From: Oryza sativa Japonica Group
Taxonomy: Eukaryota > Streptophyta > Magnoliopsida > Poales > Poaceae
Assembly: GCF_034140825.1 (NCBI RefSeq)
Contig: NC_089046.1
Coordinates: 575,501-639,500 of the forward strand
Direction: 5' to 3'
Length of the DNA: 64,000 nt
Positions 11,269 through 22,186 of the stretch are shown one piece after another. The notes beneath the pieces are model-generated. The model did not search any database. It was not told the DNA's origin and saw only the letters and a program-made list of their open reading frames with translations. The first letter of the stretch is position 1. Each line of letters opens with the position of its first letter. The position numbers and the translations under genes are program-made.

Positions 11269-13721
11269 ATGGCGGCCACCGTGTCGCTCTCTCTCGTCGT
11301 CTCCGTCTCCGGCTTCCCCTATCCATTCCCCTCGCCGCTCTCCAAAACCCTAGCTAACCCCTCCTCCTCCAGGTCCCTTCTCCTCGCCGCCCCCCTCTCC
11401 CGCGGCGCCACCCCACTGCCCCTCCTGCGGCGCGATGTCTCCGCGGCCTACGGCGACGACGACATGGACGACGACTTCGGGGACTTCGACCTCGACGACG
11501 GGGACGGCGTGGGGGACGACGAAGACCTCGACAACGAGCAGGACTACGACGTCGACTACGACCGCCTGCTCGCCCCCGTCAAGGCGCCGCCGCGCCCGCT
11601 GTCGGGGGAGGGCGACGAGGAGGAGGAGGGGGACATCGCCATGGTCGCCGCCCAGAGCTTCGTCTCCACGCAGGACTCCGCCTCCGACACCGTGGTCGAC
11701 TACTCCGTCAACGAGGACGAATTCCACAAGATTCGCCTACTGCACTGCGATTTTTTTATCCGCAAGGTGCCTGACCCCGACGACGACGTCTTCGACTTCC
11801 GGGAGGTATACATCCCATTTATCTGTCTAACACTAGTACATTCTTTTGCTAGTTGCCTGTGTTATCAAGCATGTATTTGACAATGCTACCTGTTCATGCA
11901 ACATCTCATGACACATTCATTGCAGTGCTATCCAAATTGACACAACTCAATCTTTTAGGTTGTTTGAACTAAATCATGTGTTCCTTCATAATGTGCAACA
12001 GATGTATGTCACGCCGCCTGACACTGACATCTATTCCATCCCAAGGGTTCTTGCTCCGATGCCGCAAAAGGTGCCCATATATCTCTCTCTCTTTTTTTTT
12101 GTCTGTTTCAAGCAAATGTAAATGGGCATTGAGGTGTAACCATTGTTTTCCTGGTTGAAAGCAGTATTTGAGGTGCACGAAGAAAAATTTTGGTCGTTAC
12201 CATGTTAGTGAGCCGCCTGTTGAGCATTTGCGTGATCCCCTATACAAGACAGAAAGGGAGATCATGAAGGTATGTGTGAGAGTGTTGTTTCCTCTGCTAA
12301 TTTGTTCTACCACTCTGTTATGCAATTATATTTGTCATAAAGAAAGATTGAGTGGGTAATGCTGCTTGAAAGCTGGAAGTTGCCAACCTTAAAGATTCTG
12401 ACTGAAATTTTTCCCTATTTTTTTGCCATACTTGTCAGAGTAGAGACCTTATTGTTGTTTGATGAGAAATTGCCCTTACTGATGGTAGTAGTTACTTGTG
12501 AAGATTACATGTCATGCCAAATTGCTTAGCAACAGGTTTTATTCCACGTGGTGGTTATCTGAATTTATAGATCAAATTGTGGGATATCCGATGCATTGTT
12601 TATTGTCCTCAAAGATCATATATTGCTAAATAGGAAATAAGGTAAGAACTAAAATTCCTTAGGAGTTTGAACCAGCTAGCTTCTAAAATTCCTCAGGGTC
12701 TAGTCAGTGGACCACTGGACCCCTATTAGGCCATTTTTAAACTCAATTCCCATCCAGGCAGTGTAGCAATTCTCTGTTATTCTTGTTTAACGTGTCTTTC
12801 TGCTTTATGCTTGTTTTGTCTGTCATAATCAATACCAGTTGTTCTTCTCACCAGGGACTCAGACTTACACTATTTTTAGTTTCTACCCAATATGACCTTA
12901 AGAACATATGTGCTGGGTCTGTGGTTTTCTTCAAAATTTATATATGTTCCATATTTGTTTATGCTGTAGGTTTTCTTAACAAAACATTACAGGAATAGGC
13001 GGTGTAACGACCCAGATTTTTTCCTTGATTTTGAAGAGATATATGTTATTGACTCAAAAGCAAGGTCAATCACGAGAGCAAAAGTTGTGGTAAGACGTTT
13101 GAAATTTAAATTCTTGAAGCATTCAGAACAGAACCATTATATATTTAGGTTGCAGGAGCTCTTTCATCACTAATTTTAGTAGAAAAAAGTATATTAGTAT
13201 CTGCATGATGATTTGAAGGAACTAGTTTAATGGTTTCCATCCTTTGAAATATTGCATGCAACCATTTGGATGACTGGTAAACTGGGTCTGTGATGTCATT
13301 GGTTTCACAGTTAGTCCTATGCCTTTTCATCTAGACATTTGTGACAAGCATTTATCTTCACTTTTTTTTTTGCATAGTTTAATTAATTTTTGTTTTGTTG
13401 AGATTATTGATATCGAGCTGCCTATTACAGGTTAGTGTCCCTGAAGGAAAGAAGAGGGACAGGAGAAATGACTTGCTACTCATACGAGATGGAGGGGAAT
13501 CATTCAGAATAATCGACAAGGTACTATGCTTGTTTCATGAATACTATCTACTAATGTTGTTGTAGTAGGAGGCTTCAAAGGCTAATGTGGGCTGTTTGTA
13601 TCAGACCAAAAGGGATGATGCGACCACTGTGATCCAAAGAGAGGAGTGGGCAAAGTCGAGGCAAGATGTGGAGAAGCACTTTAGGAAGCTCCGCGACTTT
13701 GACTACTCAAATTGGTTCTGA
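11269..13721 (+). CDS. PTAC6: Plastid transcriptionally active chromosome protein 6 (pTAC6/PAP8)
   Basis: Six exons: 11269-11805, 12002-12070, 12165-12269, 12970-13089, 13431-13520 and 13605-13721, giving 345 residues. All five introns are phase 0. Residues 1 to about 55 are Ser/Pro/Arg/Leu-rich with few acids, like a chloroplast transit peptide. A strongly acidic Asp/Glu stretch follows. The conserved part includes FDFREMYVTPPDTDIYSI (across exons 1-2), LAPMPQKYLRC and the C-terminus DFDYSNWF, which match pTAC6 from memory. In Arabidopsis pTAC6/PAP8 is an essential accessory subunit of the plastid-encoded RNA polymerase, needed for chloroplast development, and has been reported in both plastid and nucleus. 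It shares its promoter region with the RDM4-like gene. Confidence 0.92.
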
Positions 13722-14602
13722 AGAAATAGTAGCTGGAGTCATTCAGCAGAGAAATTATTTTGCTAATTTTGCAGCTGCTTATATTAGAGGAAGCGACCAT
13801 GGACCATGGTGCTCAAGGGAGAATCGCCATCTTCGAGTAGGCTAATTATGTGTACTTTAGGTTTTTGTAGCAGGTAGAAGGCATGCCACTTAGCGAGCCT
13901 ATCTGTAGAAAACTGAAATGTTTGATGCTTGTGAATGCACTACCTTGTTGAGTAGCCAACGAATATGTGGTCCTTGGATTCAGAATGCACGTGTTTTTTA
14001 TAGTATCGGATATCTATACTTGGATTCAGAATTTCCTAGGTAAGTTTTCCCTCCGTTTTTTTATGTATGAATTTCGTAGGCAAGTCCTGTACTCAGCAGA
14101 ATCCTCAATACAAACTACAAAGTGGCAGACAACAGACAATTATGTCAATAAAAATGGTGTTGTGGAGGATGCTAATGCAACAATCAAGAAAGTTTATCCA
14201 AATAATTGTTGTCCTAGCAGTAGCAGTCAGCAATGCCACCCTGTTCCATCCTCCGCACTGTATATTCGGCTAACAAAGACCTGAACATACCAAAGTGGCA
14301 TAGTGTTGTCGTTTTTTTAGTACTGTCTTATTTAACTTAGTCCTGAATAAATGGCACCATGCAAGTTCAGTACTCATACAGTAGTTGGATCAACTTGGAA
14401 TCAGATTGTAAAACAGCAAGATTCCCTTGATAAAATTGTGAAGTGCTTGTGACAGGAAGAAACTCCATCTTTGATCATGCAAGCTGGGGATCGTAGCACC
14501 AGAACACGTGCTTGTAAAACAGCAAGATTGATAAAATTGTGCAGCAAGATAGTAGAACAGCAAGATTAATAAAAGCGGAATTTGCTCCCGCTTTTAGTCT
14601 CA
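13722..14602. other. pTAC6 3' region and intergenic DNA
   Basis: The first 200 bases or so are probably the 3' untranslated region of pTAC6. The rest has only short frames and no recognised gene or RNA. A direct repeat of ATACTTGGATTCAGAAT-type sequence occurs near 13974 and 14016. Confidence 0.5.
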
Positions 14603-14860
14603 CTAGAACACGTGGCACGTGCGTTGCAACGGGATATTCAAATTATATGAATACTACTCTTTATATCATGCCACAGAGCACAAATATATGAAATGACAAA
14701 GATGACCATTCCAGGACTGTTATTTGCATTAACTGATAGAATCAATCTGCTTCGAATTTCAAGTAAAACGAATAGTTATCCTAGACTAGAATATGATGCT
14801 GTACATATCAACGTTATCACATCTCAATTTGAACTGAGCAATTAAGGATAGCATGCATAA
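14603..14860 (-). mobile_element. Helitron 3' terminus, minus strand; far end not found
   Basis: CTAG at 14603-14606 is followed by CACGTGGCACGTGCGTTGCAACGGG. On the minus strand this is a GC-rich hairpin about ten bases before a terminal CTAG next to T, the Helitron 3' signature, seen in several other elements of this window. The element would extend to the right. The 5' end was not located, so the given end is nominal. Confidence 0.55.
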
Positions 14861-14868
14861 TCATGTAT

Positions 14869-15099
14869 CTAAAATCTTCCTCTACTCCATGGTCGTGCAT
14901 TGGGCGAGTCAATCTTGTCTAGGACTAAGTACATAGCGTTACATGCCATCAAAAGGCATCCTCCAAATAAATCATACCAATCTGAGAGTAAATATAGGGA
15001 GGTCTTGTTTGGACTAAAATAGTGGATGCAATAGACATATGCAATCTCAGAAAAAACTCTCGGTACCAAATGAGCATCTGGGTCCCCCAGTCGAGGCAT
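14869..15099 (-). CDS. Small hypothetical ORF, possibly Helitron-borne
   Basis: Minus-strand frame of 76 codons starting at an ATG seven bases after a good acceptor (GCTTTCAG|GTGCATA, exon start 15106). A possible non-coding first exon lies near 16170-16074 and ends CGGCAAG|GTACAT. The protein (starting MPRLGDPDAHLVPRVF) has a moderately hydrophobic middle, is not recognised, and may be a captured gene fragment, because it lies to the right of a Helitron 3' end. Expression is unknown. Confidence 0.3.
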   Translation of the reverse strand: MPRLGDPDAHLVPRVFSEIAYVYCIHYFSPNKTSLYLLSDWYDLFGGCLLMACNAMYLVLDKIDSPNARPWSRGRF

Positions 15100-15109
15100 T
15101 ATGCACCTG

Positions 15110-15821
15110 AAAGCACACACGTATAAGGGAGATAACACAACACTCAAAGTTAATTTCGTAAGGAAAATATCAACACTAAAAGATGTAATGCAAAATGCAT
15201 CAAGCGCAGGCCAAGACGAAACCGTCAAGCGCTCAAAAGGTTTGCAAGGTAATTTGCAGCAGTGATCAGGATATGTAAATATTAAGAAATTAAACATTTT
15301 CCCAAAAGAAAAGAGGACCTATACGCTTGTTGGGGCAAGGCAACTATTAGAGATTTAACTGGAGGTTGTATAATTCTGCCCCTATAGGGGCTGTAAATTT
15401 TCTCTTCTTTATTCAATGGAATAGGCATACTTGTGTCAAATCGGTTATAAAAACTAGAGATACTACCTAACAAACATTCGATCGGCTTAAACATCCCTAA
15501 AATTACTTATCCACCCATTTGATGCAGCTGTGACATCGCATCTATCACTTAGGAAGAAATTATGTAATATATCATGACGTTCCTACGGCTAAGACAAAAA
15601 TCCTATACTGATCGTATGCTATACCAATTAAGCAGTCATAGGTAAATCTTCGTTGAGGACAAATTGAAACATACAGTCTACCAAGAACACACACAAGTGA
15701 CTTATACTATGATGAAAGACATAATGGCAAAAATTACAACACATATAATTTCCATTATTTTAACTTTGCCTCCTAGGCGCATGCGAAGGGCAGAGGCCAC
15801 AGGACAGCAGCATATCCACTG
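15110..15821. other. AT-rich DNA, no gene recognised
   Basis: No convincing frame or RNA gene. It would be the intron of the hypothetical gene at 14869 if that gene is real, or Helitron interior. Confidence 0.4.
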
Positions 15822-15895
15822 CTCCCTCCGTCCCAAAAAGAATTAATCTAGGACGGGATCCTATCCTAGGTTGATTCTTTTTGGTACGGAGTGAG
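15822..15895. mobile_element. Short Stowaway-like hairpin MITE
   Basis: CTCCCTCCGTCCCAAAAAG at the left pairs with CTTTTTGGTACGGAGTGAG at the right to form a hairpin with a ~20-bp loop region. The CTCCCTCCGT end is the hallmark of rice Stowaway elements. TA follows the right end. Confidence 0.65.
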
Positions 15896-16412
15896 TACAT
15901 ATCTTTGCTAGCTAATTATCTGAATTTAACAAATACTACATATCGTTGCTAGAAAATTGCACTCAACAAAAATCGAAAATCAGATTAATGTAGTGAATAA
16001 GGCTATTGCAGGAATTGAAGAAGACTTTGAGGAAGGGAGAGCAGGAGGGAGGGAGGGAGGAGGATGATATGTACCTTGCCGTGGAGTGGTGCCCTCGATC
16101 GCTTGTGCCCGGCGAAGCAAATTCCGCCCCTACGAACGGAGAGGCCGGAAGAACGGAATTATTCACAATCTTCTAATGAAATCCGTTTTGGTTACCAACT
16201 GGAGTATTTAGGTCTAGTACACGATCGAGATCGCGCCACGTGCGATCTTTTCCAGAACGATCTGCTTCTCTTTTTCCCGATTGGTTTTGGTTCGGTTTCT
16301 ATCTCATGAGCTGCACGTATTGAGATCCATATGTCGGCTACCCTTTTGGCCCACTTGCTAACTGATAGTAGTACATTTGCTTTTGGCCCACGACCATTAT
16401 GCAATGTATTTA

Positions 16413-18090
16413 GGAATAAGTTCACTGGCCATCCCTTAACTTTACACCGAAATTTTTTGAAGTCCCTTAACCACAAAACCAGAAATGTATACCCCTAAAC
16501 TACGTTAAACCGTATATAAAAGGTCCCAAGGCAGTATAGAGGTATGGTTTCGCTGACGTGGCATACTAGTTATAAAAAATAAGTAAAATTTATTTGTGGG
16601 ACCCACATGTAAGTGAGAGAAAATGGTGTGGGTCCCACATTTCTCCTTTTTTTTTTCTTTTTCTCTTCTGTTCTCTCCGGGTTCACACGACTCATGAGCG
16701 GGCACGTCGGCAGTGGGGGAGAGAGAGGTGACCGGCGGCGGAGCAGGGATGGTGGCCGCGGGAGAGGAGGAGAGGTGGCGGCCGGCGCGACGGCGAGCTC
16801 GACGGCGGATATGCTCGAACGCGCCGGGTGCTCGACCTCGGGCCCCACCGCCGGCGAGTGGCACTCTCTCCCCGTCGACCCTCTCCCTCCCTCGCCTACT
16901 CGTCTCCGCCGCCACCTCGGGAGGTGCAGAGGAGCTTGGGACGCGGGACGGCGGGCGAGTGCGGCTGCGCCGCGGCGGCTCCGGGCTCGGGAGGAGCATC
17001 GGCGGCGGCAGGCGGCGGGCGAGCAGCGCAAAAGAACTAGGTAAGCGGCAGCCGAGCTATGGAGACGATGAGCAATGGCCGCCAGGCGGAGAAGCTCCAT
17101 CGCCACCATTAATATGGAAGCTCTGGACTGCGCCATCTGCTACAACCCTCTCGAACCCCCAGTCTTCTTCCATGTAAATTAAATTAAATCACTAATTACC
17201 TTCTTTAATTGCTTCTCCTTCGAGCTACGATCTGCTCATCGAGCTAGTGATTCATCAATGTACTAGTGTGGAGTTGGGCATGTCATCTGTTCATCCTGCC
17301 ATGGCAAGCTCGCCGACAGGAGCAGCTACCACGTCTGCAACATCGTCTCCGGCTACAACCGCTGCATCGCCGTCGACCACATCCTGTACGCCATCACGGT
17401 GCCCTGCCCCAACGCCGCCCACGGCTGCGCCGTCAGGATGACCTACCACGACGTCGACGAGCACGCCGGCAGGTGCCCGCACGCGCCGTGCTTCTGCCCG
17501 GAGCCAGTCTGCGGCTTCGCCGCCGGCGGCCCCGCCGCGCTGCTCGCCCACTTCACCGGTATGCACGGCTGGCCGGTCACCGGGATGAGGCGCAACAGCA
17601 CGTTCGGCGTCGAGGTGCGGGAAGGGTAGAGGGTCCTCCACGACGTCGAGGACGGCCACATGTTCCTGCTCCGCGTGGCGCCGGCTGGCGCGGGAGCGGC
17701 CGGCCTCGTCGGCACCGCCGCCGCCACCCCACTCCACTCCACTGGTCGTCGCGCGCTCACCCGCCTGCTCCGGCCGCTCGTCACCGCCCGCTGCCGCTCC
17801 CCTTTGTGGCAAAGAGAAGAACGAAAAGAGGAGAGAGGAGAAGAAATAGAAAAGGAAGATATGCAGGTCTCACATTCTTTCCCCTTCTCACTTACATGTG
17901 GGCCCCATAACTTTTTTATTTTTTATTTTGCTGACTAGGATGTCACATCAGAAAAACCGAGCAAAAATACTGCTAAGGGACCTTCTTTGAACGGTTTGAG
18001 TGAGTTTAGGGTAGACATTTCTAATTTTGTGGTTAATGGACCTCAAAAAATCTCCCTATTAAGTTGAGGGACCTCCGGTGAACTTATTCC
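16413..18090. mobile_element. Pack-MULE (Mutator-like), 1,678 bp, carrying a SINA-like gene piece
   Basis: The ends are long inverted repeats, about 150 bp, starting GGAATAAGTTCAC. The flanks ATGTATTTA (16404-16412) and ATATATTTA (18091-18099) agree at 8 of 9 positions, matching the 9-bp duplication of MULEs. The interior is GC-rich, contains no transposase, and includes RING and SIAH-type zinc-finger coding sequence with an intron, so host DNA was captured at the genomic level. Confidence 0.88.
17075..17629 (+). CDS. SINA/SIAH-like E3 ubiquitin ligase fragment inside Pack-MULE
   Basis: Two exons, 17075-17173 and 17267-17629, join in phase 0 to give 153 residues. The first exon encodes the start of a RING domain (LDCAICYNPLEPPVF). 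The second continues with CGVGHVICSSCHGKLA and then a SIAH-type zinc-finger run (VPCPNAAHGCAVRMTYHD, later HAPCFCPEPVCGF and LLAHFTGMHGWP). Family members are usually about 300 residues and carry a substrate-binding beta-sandwich. This copy stops soon after the zinc fingers, so it lacks that part. Related sequence continues past the stop (a DVEDGHMFLLRVAP stretch), showing truncation by a stop codon. It could be a pseudogene or make a dominant short protein; the sequence cannot decide. Confidence 0.6.
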
Positions 18091-18220
18091 ATATATTTAC
18101 GTGCATTTAGGGGGCCGGCTAATAGGCGGGTGACCGCCCCAGGCGATCACCCCCCACCCCCTATACACTACTCTCTTCCTTCCTCCTCTCCTTCTTCCCT
18201 TCCTACTACACTATAAATTT

Positions 18221-18700
18221 AACAAAAAAAACACAAAGTTGAAAAAAATTATGTATAGAAATACTATATATAAAAAATTTGAATTTAAATTCAAATTTGA
18301 AACGGGTATGTAAACTTTTGACTTACAAATTTTACGTCTATAAACTAATATTTGAATTCAAATTCAAATTTTAATCGGGTATGTAAACTTTTGACTTATA
18401 AACTTTAGGTGTATAAACTTTAGTGTATAGAAATACTATATATAAAAAAATATTTGAATTCAAATTTAAATTTGAATCGGATATAATTCAAATTCAAATT
18501 TGAATCGGGTATGTAAACTTTTGACTTATAAACTTTGGGCATATAAACTTTAGGTCTATAAACTTTAGATGTATAGAAATATTATATATAAAAAATATTT
18601 AAATTCAAATTCAAATTTGAATCGGATATATAAACTTTTGGTTTCTAAACTTTAGATGTATAAACTTGAGGTGTATAAACTTTAGGTGTATAATTTACTA
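18221..18700. repeat. AT-rich imperfect tandem repeat
   Basis: About four to five diverged copies of a unit combining AAATTCAAATTTGAATCGG, GTATGTAAACTTTTGACTTA and TATAAACTTTAGGTGTATA. Spacing is irregular, roughly 110-130 bp. It fills most of the left arm of the outer element here. Confidence 0.7.
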
Positions 18701-18762
18701 AAATAGGAAAATAATGCGGTGGCAAAAAAGGAAACCACGTGTAGAAGAGGGGGGGGCGCTAG

Positions 18763-20420
18763 TAGAGATGGCAATGGGGATCCGATCACCGATTCCCCAT
18801 GGTGAATTCACATATTAGGGGATGGGGATGGTTGATATCTACCATCCATGGGGAATCTAATGGTCCAAATATCATCACCGTCAGGGATGGCGGGGACGGT
18901 GCTCCACTCCCCGTCCCCGCCCCCCGCGGTGACCCGCGTTTATTGTACATAGGGATTAATTCTAGACTTTTTAGTCATTTTGGCCCATGTAATCGAGGCC
19001 CAGTGACCAGGTATATAAGCAGTCCACCACTTGCTAACGAGAAAATTGCATATCTACCATCGCATAAGTTTGGATTCGCTGAAATACCATCCCTTAATCA
19101 GGCTTCGCTAGAATACCATCCTCAACCAGGACATCTTTGCTAAAATACCATCTTAGACAAAAATACCCCTGATTCTTCTTCTTCCTCGCTCCAACCGGAA
19201 GAGCTCACCGGCATCCACCGCTGTGCCATTGGTGCCACCTTGCCGGCGGCGATGGTGGCGCGGCCCTCCCCATCGTCCTCGCCTTCCATCCTGCCCACCG
19301 CGCTGGTGTGAGGAGACCGCAGCTAACGTCGACAGAGCCGGGGAGTCGACCGGGGAGTGGGTCGACGGAGACGAACTCACCGGCGACAAGGGCGGCGCAT
19401 CAAGGCGGGCGGACGAACTCGCCGACGGTGGGGGCGGCGCGTCGACGGCGGCCGGCCGAGACGACGTCAGCGAGGCAGCGACAGGCCGAGACGACGCACG
19501 CGGCGGCGGCCGACCGACACGACACGGGCGGCGAGTCGGGACGGGGCGGCGGCGCGACGGAGGCCGGCTGAGACGACGCGGGCGACGGCGGCCGGCGAGT
19601 CGGGACGGGGCGGCGGCGCGGCGGCGCGACGGAGGCCGGCCGAGCGGCGGGGCAGCGGCGCGACGGCGCGCGGCTGAGACGACGCGAGCTGGCGTGTCCT
19701 CGTCTCACCTGCCGCTGCCGTGTGGCCCGTGTCGAAGGTGGAAGATGAAGAAGCGGGGGCATTTTCGTCTGTGATGGTATTTTGACGAACACACCTAGTT
19801 AAGAGTGGTATTCTAGTGAAACACTTTTTAGTGATGGTATTCCAGCGAATCCAAACTTATGCGATGGTAGATATGCAATTTTCTCCTTGCTAACCCTAAG
19901 ACCAGTCAACCACATCCACAATCCCCTATTCCCCTCCACTCCACGCTCCAAAAACTTGAGCAGCGAGCTGCGCCGCTACGCATTCTTGATGTTGCTTGAT
20001 GGTCGCCGTCCAGATCGAGATGCTGGAGGCGAGTAGCTGCCGCTAGGACGTCGTCCGTCGCCAGCGTGCCAACCCCCCACGATGTCGTCCTCCTCCAAGC
20101 CGCCGTCAGCCACCTCCTACCTCCTTGCGTCCCTCTCCCCTGCGGCTGCTACTTGTGCTGTCTTTGGAGGTTATCAGGTGTTAGGAGCAAGTTGCTCTTG
20201 CCAGCCCGCCACCATGGATTCCTCGTGAGGTCCAACGGCAAGGAAGCAAGGAGAGCATATGATTTTAGAAGCAAATGTTCTTTGTTTTTTGCGGGGACGG
20301 GGATGGTAAAAGTTGTGTCCCCGTTGTGATTGACGGGGACGGTGACGGTGAAATTTGAACCCCACGGGGGCGGGGACGCGAGGGCAATCACCGACGGGGA
20401 ATTCTCCGTTGCCATCTCTA
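18763..20420. mobile_element. hAT-like non-autonomous element, 1,658 bp
   Basis: Ends are TAGAGATGGCAATGGGG and its inverted partner (CCGTTGCCATCTCTA). A perfect 8-bp duplication, GGCGCTAG, lies at 18755-18762 and 20421-20428. TAGAGATGGCAA-type ends and 8-bp duplications fit the hAT superfamily. No transposase frame is visible. A MULE is inserted inside it. Confidence 0.88.
19039..19885. mobile_element. MULE nested in the hAT element, 847 bp
   Basis: Inverted ends begin GAGAAAATTGCATATCTACC and extend about 55 bp with high identity (CATCGCATAAGTTTGGATTC). The 9-bp duplication CTTGCTAAC is perfect (19030-19038 and 19886-19894). The interior, about 19200-19700, is very GC-rich with a repeated CGGCGGCGCGACGGAGGCCG-type motif. 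Its long frames on both strands look like composition effects, not genes. Confidence 0.9.
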
Positions 20421-20498
20421 GGCGCTAGGGGCGATTGATCGCCCCTTAGTAATCTCGTGTATTTAGACCACTCAATTATGAGTACATTAAAAACTATG

Positions 20499-21062
20499 TG
20501 TCAGGGTTACGGATAAGGAATACCCTCTACCCTTGGATATACGACGAGTACGGATATGGTATACCCGTACATATACGGATAGCTCCGGTATACGTTAAGG
20601 AAATCCATCACGTAAGAGAAACAGAGTCAGAAGTCCTACTCGGATAGGATTGGGTCTTTACCATATCGTGAGGGGTCCGATATCTCCGAGTTCTACTTGG
20701 AGATCACCTGATCCGCGATATAAAAGGGACCCCCTGGGCAGAACCTAAGGCATCGAATCTGACCGCCAACATATCCACCACAGCCTACGAAGTCGAAGCC
20801 TACAGGAGCAAGACGCCGGGTGATCTAGTCGAATCAACTCGACTACGGTCTCGTCGGTATCATCGAGTTCTGTTATTTCCTTTGTAATCTGTGATTTCCA
20901 TCATATAATCCCATACCAACTGGAGTAGGGCTATTACCTTCCAAGGGGCCTGAACTAGTATAATCCTTGTCTTTTGTCTGCTTGATGTCGTACTACGTAG
21001 ATCCTCATATCAACGGACCCCAATACCCTCTATATCCGGTCTACGGGTATCCCCCGTCGACA
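20499..21062 (+). mobile_element. Solo LTR of an LTR retrotransposon, 564 bp (fossil)
   Basis: It begins TGTCAGGGTTACGG and ends CCCCCGTCGACA, the TG…CA ends of an LTR. Flanking pentamers CTATG and ATATG agree at four of five positions. A TATAAAAG motif near 20721 is the likely LTR TATA box. No internal region or second LTR is present, so this is a relic left by LTR-LTR recombination. Family likely Ty3/gypsy, not certain. Confidence 0.7.
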
Positions 21063-21076
21063 ATATGTGCATAGTA

Positions 21077-21210
21077 CTTCATCCGTTTCATATTATAAGA
21101 CTTTCTAGCATTGCCCATATTCATATATATGTTAATGAATGCCTAGATTCATTAACATATATATGAATGTGGGCAATGCTAGAAAGTCTTATAACCTGAA
21201 ACGGAGGTAG
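21077..21210. mobile_element. Stowaway MITE, near-perfect hairpin, 134 bp
   Basis: TA flanks both ends. The left arm (CTTCATCCGTTTCATATTAT) and right arm (…CCTGAAACGGAGGTAG) pair almost over their whole length, including CTAGCATTGCCCATATTCAT. Ends match the Stowaway (Tc1/mariner) pattern. Confidence 0.88.
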
Positions 21211-21265
21211 TACATCTTAAACTTCATACCGTTGAAATATCTGGTACATCAATTTTATATATTTA

Positions 21266-22169
21266 CTAGAAAAGGTGCCCATGCGTTGCAACATGAAAAA
21301 AAATAAAAGTACACCAAATATTAAATAACTTTAAAATAACATTTTTTTTCATAACCTGGTGTAACATATGTTTTCTTTCCGTGTGGAAGCACTATATATA
21401 TGTTTCTTTCCATAGATTTATAAATTATTTTATTACAGTATTAAAGAAATATTTATTCATATTTGTGGCTTAGAAAACAACATGTTATCTAAAGAAAAAT
21501 ATACGCCGTTGATCATAGTAGATCTAGAAAAAGTTTTGGTCCATGTTTAGATATAACGATGTAGATTGATCAAATATAAGTTTTATCTTTATAATTAGAA
21601 TTAGATTTAATTCAAATCATGACCTCATACGGGTCAGCAAACTGAACCGTTTTCTGGGGTACAGCTAGGGTTTGAGAACATGAACCAAAAAAAAAACGAA
21701 AGATCATTTCACCAATTATTTAATTGGAAAAAGAATCAAAATCCTCCCTTTCTGGTTTGGGCCGAATATGTACAAGTCCATATTCTCTCCCTTCTCTCTC
21801 TTCTCTGTTTTTGGTCTCTTTCCTTTCTCCATTAAAGTCCAGTTTGCGTCGTTCTTCAGTCGGGCCTAAGAAAAGAAGTCCCAGCAGAAGTCTAATTTAA
21901 GTTCCTGTTGCTGCAGCAGCTTCTTTAAGCTCCAACCGAGCCAGAGCCCGATCCACCCCAATCCCCCGTGCGAATCAACCAAAGCCGTGGAGGTAATCTC
22001 AAATTAGTTGAGGGCATTTGATCTATATCTCCTGCTCTATCTTTTCCTTCAAGAAGGAAATCCGTGAAAATCGCTCCCGTATTAAACCAAATTAGCGCGT
22101 TGACGGATGAAAAAGCGGACAAAAAAGAGGTGACAAAAAGAAAGTTACGAATTTTTTAATTAGTTAAGA
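21266..22169 (-). mobile_element. Helitron H1, minus strand, 904 bp
   Basis: The 3' end on the minus strand is GTTGCAACGCATGGGCAC…CTAG next to T (21266-21269). The 5' end is proposed at TCTTAACTAATTAAAAAATT (22169 leftwards), flanked by A, matching the 5' end of H2. The interior is AT-rich with no recognised gene. Confidence 0.65.
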
Positions 22170-22186
22170 TATGCTATCTATATCTA

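Larger units (their letters stand above)
18110..20455. mobile_element. Older inverted-end element interrupted by a hAT insertion
   Basis: Left sequence CTAATAGGCGG…CGCCCC near 18118 resembles the inverse of the right sequence GGGCGATTGATCGCCCCTTAG near 20430. A hAT element splits it at GGCGCTAG. Without the insertion it would be about 690 bp. Ends and target duplication are uncertain, so family is not assigned. Confidence 0.45.

Noticed and set aside
11350-11830. Long frames on the minus strand and in another plus frame over the first pTAC6 exon
   Set aside because: They are shadows of the GC-rich pTAC6 coding sequence and have skewed Thr/Val-rich composition.
16505-17177. Long frames over the left half of the SINA Pack-MULE
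   Set aside because: GC-rich leader-like captured DNA; no domain except the RING start, which lies in the frame from 17075.
19223-19792. Several overlapping Arg/Gly/Ala-rich frames of 87-183 codons
   Set aside because: They overlap on both strands in very GC-rich MULE interior with repeats. Low stop frequency from base composition explains them.
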